Shown: piece after piece, positions 60,820-64,000 of the stretch
Position numbering within the stretch: position 1 is the stretch's first letter
Layout: every line of letters begins with the position of its first letter
Assembly: GCA_028874215.1 (NCBI GenBank)
Contig: JAPPLF010000042.1
Location: 144,146 to 208,145 of the forward strand
DNA: 64,000 bases
Source of the DNA: Acidobacteriota bacterium
GTDB taxonomy: Bacteria > Acidobacteriota > UBA6911 > RPQK01 > JAJDTT01
Direction of reading: 5' to 3'
Notes under the pieces: model-generated
Seen by the model: the letters and a program-made list of their open reading frames with translations, nothing else
Databases searched by the model: none
Told to the model about the DNA's origin: nothing
Made by a program: the position numbers and the translations under genes

Positions 60820-62181
60820 TTGCAAATAGTTAACAAAAAAGGAAATAAAAGAATCCTGGGTCAGAAGATGTACGACCGGGCCCGGGAGCTCATCCCAGGC
60901 GCGACGCAGCTTTACGGCAAGCGCCAGGAGATGACCGCTCCGGGGCAATGGCCCGCCTATTTCACTGAGGCCCGGGGCTGTGAGACGGTGGACGCGGACG
61001 GAAATCACTACATCGACATGTCCATGTGCGGCATTGGCGCCACGCTCTTGGGCTATGCCGACCCCGATGTTACCGAAGCGGTGATCCGGCGGGTCCGCAA
61101 TGGCTGCATGTCTTCCTTGAATCCTCCCGACGAGGTGGAATTGGCCGAGCTGGTGCTGGAGCTCCACCCTTGGGCTCAAATGGTCCGGTTCGGGCGCCTC
61201 GGTGGAGAAAGCATGACCATCGCGGTGCGGATCGCCCGGGCCTATACCGGACGGGACAAGGTGGCCTTCTGCGGCTACCACGGTTGGCACGACTGGTATC
61301 TGGCCGCCAACATTCCGGTGGACCCCAGCGAGGAGACGGTGGACCGGTTGGGAGGCGGGCACCTGATGCCGGGATTGGAACCGGCCGGAGTGCCCAGCGG
61401 ACTCGCCGGCACCGCCATGCCCTTCACCTACAACCGGATCGAGGAACTCAGGGCCATCGTGGACCGGCACGGCTCGAATCTGGCCGCCATCGTCATGGAG
61501 CCGACGCGCAACTTCGATCCCGATCCCGGTTTCCTGGAAGAGATTCGTGAACTGGCCACCCGCTGCGGAGCTTGCCTGATCATGGACGAGATCACCATCG
61601 GCTGGCGGCTGTGGTTGGGAGGCGCCCATCTCAAATATGGGCTGGAGCCGGATATGGCGGTTTTCGCCAAGACCACCGGAAACGGGCACCCCATCTCGGC
61701 GGTGGTGGGCCGGCGCGACATCATGCAGGCCGCCCAGAACAGCTTCATCTCCAGCGCGCTCTGGACGGAGGCGGTGGGTCCGACGGCGGCGCTGGCAACC
61801 ATCCGCAAGTTCCAGCGGGTGGACGTTCGTTCACACGTGGCCCGGATCGGGGAGGCGGCGCGGCAGGGACTGAAGGAGCTGGCAGACCGATGCGGCGTTC
61901 CCTTCGGCGCCACCGGTCATCCGGCCCTCACCTTCTACCATTTCGACCACCCTGAAGCGGCCGCTCTCCAGACCCTTTGGACCGTGCGCATGCTGGATTT
62001 GGGTTTCCTCGTGGCGGGGGGATTCTATCCCACGTTTGCCCACCAGGAGACGCATGTGGAGCAGTTCCTGGAGGCCTGCGAGCCGGTGTTCCAAGAACTG
62101 GCTGAGGCGATTCAGAAGGGGGATATCGAGCCGCGGATCGGCGGTCCGGTGAAACACACCGGGTTCCGGCGGCTCGTTTAG
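60820..62181 (+). CDS. Class III aminotransferase, glutamate-1-semialdehyde aminomutase-like
   Basis: A 453-aa PLP enzyme. Signatures: ELIPGATQLYGKRQEMTAPG, FGRLGGESMTIAVRIARAYT, KVAFCGYHGWHDWYLAANIP, the cofactor-ring Asp in CLIMDEITIGWRLWLGG and the PLP lysine in AVFAKTTGNGHPISAVVGRR. Closest in layout to HemL-type aminomutases, but many relatives without tRNA-pathway neighbours act on other amino sugars or amino acids; no heme genes are near. The start is TTG 60820, with AGGAGA 7 nt upstream. The first ~12 codons are AT-rich (QIVNKKGNKRI), unlike the rest of the gene. Confidence 0.88.
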   Translation: MQIVNKKGNKRILGQKMYDRARELIPGATQLYGKRQEMTAPGQWPAYFTEARGCETVDADGNHYIDMSMCGIGATLLGYADPDVTEAVIRRVRNGCMSSLNPPDEVELAELVLELHPWAQMVRFGRLGGESMTIAVRIARAYTGRDKVAFCGYHGWHDWYLAANIPVDPSEETVDRLGGGHLMPGLEPAGVPSGLAGTAMPFTYNRIEELRAIVDRHGSNLAAIVMEPTRNFDPDPGFLEEIRELATRCGACLIMDEITIGWRLWLGGAHLKYGLEPDMAVFAKTTGNGHPISAVVGRRDIMQAAQNSFISSALWTEAVGPTAALATIRKFQRVDVRSHVARIGEAARQGLKELADRCGVPFGATGHPALTFYHFDHPEAAALQTLWTVRMLDLGFLVAGGFYPTFAHQETHVEQFLEACEPVFQELAEAIQKGDIEPRIGGPVKHTGFRRLV

Positions 62182-62188
62182 TCTGGAG

Positions 62189-62269
62189 GGGCGACTTCCA
62201 GTCGCCCACGCTTTCTCCGGAGGGAGTCCGGCGGTTAGGAAAGGGAGTCCGGCGGTTAGGAAACCGCCG
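62189..62269. repeat. Palindromic repeats and a 21-bp tandem duplication
   Basis: 62189-62207 is GGGCGACT-TCC-AGTCGCCC. 62221-62241 and 62242-62262 are identical 21-bp direct repeats beginning AGGGAGTCCGGCGG. The complete palindrome CGGCGGTTAGGAAACCGCCG lies at 62250-62269. They fill the space between the aminotransferase stop and the convergent oxidoreductase stop. Confidence 0.85.
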
Positions 62270-62282
62270 CTCCCGCTCCCGC

Positions 62283-63602
62283 TCAACCCGCCTGGATGGT
62301 CCGCTTCACCGGATCGAAGGTCATGCGCCTTCCGGCCCAGTAGGCATCGTTGGACATGATGCAGGCGATGGAATGGGCGTAACCGTGGTCGACGTTGCAG
62401 TAGAGCCTCTTGGCGTCCCGCTGGCGAACCGCATCGAGCCAATTGGCCATGTGGCTGACTTCGCCCGGAGCATCGGGCACCTCGACCATGTCGGCAACCT
62501 TCCCGTCGGCTTTGACGCCCTTGCCGGTGAATCGCCAACCGTGAGACGGATCGGCGTTGGGCTCCTCCTTGCCCTGTTTCCAGTCCATCCCGCCGCCGGG
62601 TGAAAAGCTGCCCAGGGTCCCGTGGACCTGCGTCGCCTTCCCGTAGCCGTTGATGAGATTGGTGGAGTAGACGGCCAGGAGTTTCTTGCCGTCCTTCTCA
62701 TATTCCAGGGCCGCTTCCAAGGTGTCGGGATTCTCTCTCCAGTCCTTGTACCGGTAGATGCCGCCGTGGGCCACGGCGCTCAACGGCGTCGTCACCCCGG
62801 CCAACATGTGGGCCAAGTCGATGCCGTGAGTCATCCACTGGTCGATGATGCCGCTGGAGAAGTCCTTCCAGAGGCGGAAGCAGCGGAAGATCCTGGCATC
62901 GAAGGGACGATCGGGCCTTCCCATGAGCCAGCTCTTCCAATCCACGTCGCTCTCTTTGACCATGGCGCGCTGCTCGGCTCGCCCGGCCCAACGGTAGGGG
63001 CTGTAGGCGTTCCAGAGGATATCCACCTTGACCACGTCGCCGATGATGCCGTCGGCGATCATCTTGGCCGCCTGCCGGTACTTGGGCCAGGAGCGCCTCT
63101 GGGTCCCGATCTGAACGATGGTTCCGGCCTTCTTGACCGCGTCGAGGGCGTCGTTGGCCTCTGCCAGGACATTGGACATGGGCTTTTCGCAGTAGGCGTC
63201 CTTGCCGGCCTTGGCGGCCGCCGTCAAGACCTGGGCGTGGGCGTGGTCGGGAGTGGCGATGATGACGGCGTCCACGTCGGCGTCGGCCAGGATCTCTTCG
63301 TGGTGACGGTAAACCTTGGGGGCCTGTCCCTGGTTCTCCGTCACGAACTTGGAGGCCTTGTCCCGATGGTAGCTCCAGAGATCGGCGATCGCCGTCAGGT
63401 GAGCGTTGAAGCGATTGTTGTCGGCAAAAAAGTTCTTGAGGAGGCTTGTGCCGCGGCCGCCCGGACCCACGATCCCCACGTTGAGCCGGTTGTTCACGTT
63501 GCGGGCGCTGGCGATCCCGGGGAAACCGGCGACGGCCAGTCCTGCCCCTGCTCCAGCGGAACGAGACAGAAACCGACGGCGGCTGATGGATGACTTGCTC
63601 AT
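62283..63602 (-). CDS. Tat-exported Gfo/Idh/MocA-family oxidoreductase
   Basis: A 439-aa protein. It begins with a strong twin-arginine signal (SISRRRFLSRSAGAGAGLAV), followed by the Rossmann domain (NRLNVGIVGPGGRGTSLLKN), the signature GKDAYCEKPMSNVLAEANDA and the C-terminal sheet domain (RFTGKGVKADGKVADMVEVP, near the end). Export by Tat of a cofactor-containing oxidoreductase is characteristic of this planctomycete and acidobacterial subfamily; some relatives are glycosidases using NAD. Start at ATG 63602 with AAGGAG upstream. Substrate not known. Confidence 0.92.
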   Translation of the reverse strand: MSKSSISRRRFLSRSAGAGAGLAVAGFPGIASARNVNNRLNVGIVGPGGRGTSLLKNFFADNNRFNAHLTAIADLWSYHRDKASKFVTENQGQAPKVYRHHEEILADADVDAVIIATPDHAHAQVLTAAAKAGKDAYCEKPMSNVLAEANDALDAVKKAGTIVQIGTQRRSWPKYRQAAKMIADGIIGDVVKVDILWNAYSPYRWAGRAEQRAMVKESDVDWKSWLMGRPDRPFDARIFRCFRLWKDFSSGIIDQWMTHGIDLAHMLAGVTTPLSAVAHGGIYRYKDWRENPDTLEAALEYEKDGKKLLAVYSTNLINGYGKATQVHGTLGSFSPGGGMDWKQGKEEPNADPSHGWRFTGKGVKADGKVADMVEVPDAPGEVSHMANWLDAVRQRDAKRLYCNVDHGYAHSIACIMSNDAYWAGRRMTFDPVKRTIQAG

Positions 63603-63727
63603 GACGACTCCTTTTTTCCGGTGCATGGCTCCCGGCCCGAGGGCGCTCGAAGACGGGAATAAGACGATTATGGACGCCGGCCCCTGCGGTCGACTGCCGC
63701 CATGGTAGCGGAACCGGCGCCGGAGGA

Positions 63728-64000
63728 TCAAGCCTCCGCGGCGAGCCTGGCCACGGTGGCCCAGAGGCCCGAGGGGAGGTATTTGTCCCATCCCGACCAG
63801 CTCTCGATGGAGGTGGACTCCCAGAGGACGACGGCCCGGGCTCCCGCTTCACCAGCCGCCCGAACACCCGCTTCCAACCGCGCCGAACCCTCCACGAGTC
63901 CGAGCTGGTCCATGTTGTAGCAGTAGATTCCGGCCAGGATGCCGCTTCCGCCGCCGGACGAGCGCCTGGCGTGGCGGATCTGGCGTTTCACCTCCTCCGG
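63728..64000 (-). CDS. C-terminal end of a protein running off the right edge
   Basis: The last 90 codons of a minus-strand gene whose start lies beyond the window; the frame is open to base 64000, so the GTG at 63991 need not be the start. Sequence such as GILAGIYCYNMDQLGLVEGS, GARAVVLWESTSIESWSGWD and a short helical end (WATVARLAAEA) looks like the last strands and helices of a barrel-type enzyme, possibly a glycosidase-like protein. No family assigned. It precedes the Tat-exported oxidoreductase by 125 bp on the same strand. Confidence 0.65.
   Translation of the reverse strand, partial: PEEVKRQIRHARRSSGGGSGILAGIYCYNMDQLGLVEGSARLEAGVRAAGEAGARAVVLWESTSIESWSGWDKYLPSGLWATVARLAAEA

Noticed and set aside
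1-64000. tRNA and rRNA genes
   Set aside because: I looked for T-loop/acceptor patterns and conserved rRNA blocks between genes and saw none; a covariance search would be needed to exclude a divergent tRNA.

Overview
The window is a GC-rich, gene-dense bacterial chromosome segment. It carries about 40 protein-coding genes, two partial genes at the edges, one gene broken by a nonsense codon and two gene remnants. No rRNA, tRNA or CRISPR array was seen. The gene content points to Acidobacteriota or a close planctomycete-like lineage; this is an inference. It rests on a 1,189-aa Oar-type TonB receptor with a carboxypeptidase-regulatory N-domain, a CRTAC1/ASPIC-UnbV protein coupled to a TPR protein, a cytochrome/PPC/DUF1549-DUF1553/DUF1501 cluster, sulfatase, SMP-30 and Tat-exported Gfo/Idh/MocA proteins. 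The lifestyle looks like aerobic heterotrophy on complex glycans, glycolipids and peptides.

Layout. 1-12 kb: exported polymer-processing proteins. These are three paralogous glycosidase-like propeller proteins (one broken by a single TAG), a neutral-ceramidase-like protein fused to a lectin-like domain, an exported protein of unknown family, and the ASPIC/UnbV-TPR pair. 12-15.7 kb: the Oar-like TonB receptor, ending at the best intrinsic terminator of the window. 15.7-17.5 kb: a solitary TnpB (IS605/IS1341 type) with a structured 3' region that may be its omega RNA. 17.7-24 kb: sugar-acid dehydratase (enolase superfamily), sialidase-like protein, GNAT protein and M16 peptidase. 24-32 kb: the PSCyt-type cluster. 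32-37 kb: BCCT transporter, M20 peptidase and D-aminoacylase, with an inverted-repeat element at the transporter start.

37-45.5 kb: a tandem palindromic array, a chorismate-lyase-like protein, a sulfatase, a pyruvate kinase with the lysine signature of potassium-independent enzymes, a sodium:solute symporter, an MFS permease and a mutarotase-like lipoprotein. 45.5-48.4 kb: a three-gene operon of RfaE-like sugar kinase, a protein of unknown family and a HAD phosphatase. 48.5-51.7 kb: PPOX protein, a 61-aa protein, glutaminyl-tRNA synthetase and a small membrane protein. 51.8-52.9 kb: a defence-type scrap zone with an RHH/PIN toxin-antitoxin pair, an McrC tail and a small coiled-coil membrane protein. 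53-64 kb: gluconolactonase-like protein, a TIM-barrel-like protein, an oligopeptide ABC importer (binding protein and both permeases, no ATPases in the window) coupled to an oxidoreductase, a glutamate-1-semialdehyde-type aminotransferase, a Tat-exported oxidoreductase and a partial gene.

How it fits together (inference): the TonB receptor and exported lectin, propeller, ceramidase and sulfatase proteins would bind and trim extracellular glycoconjugates. Symporter, MFS, BCCT and Dpp-type permeases import products. Dehydratase, kinase, HAD, oxidoreductase and pyruvate kinase enzymes feed them to central metabolism. Two layers cut across the genes: a family of short palindromic repeats in at least four intergenic spaces, and several genes with a -10-like hexamer only 6-11 nt from the start codon and no Shine-Dalgarno, suggesting leaderless mRNAs.
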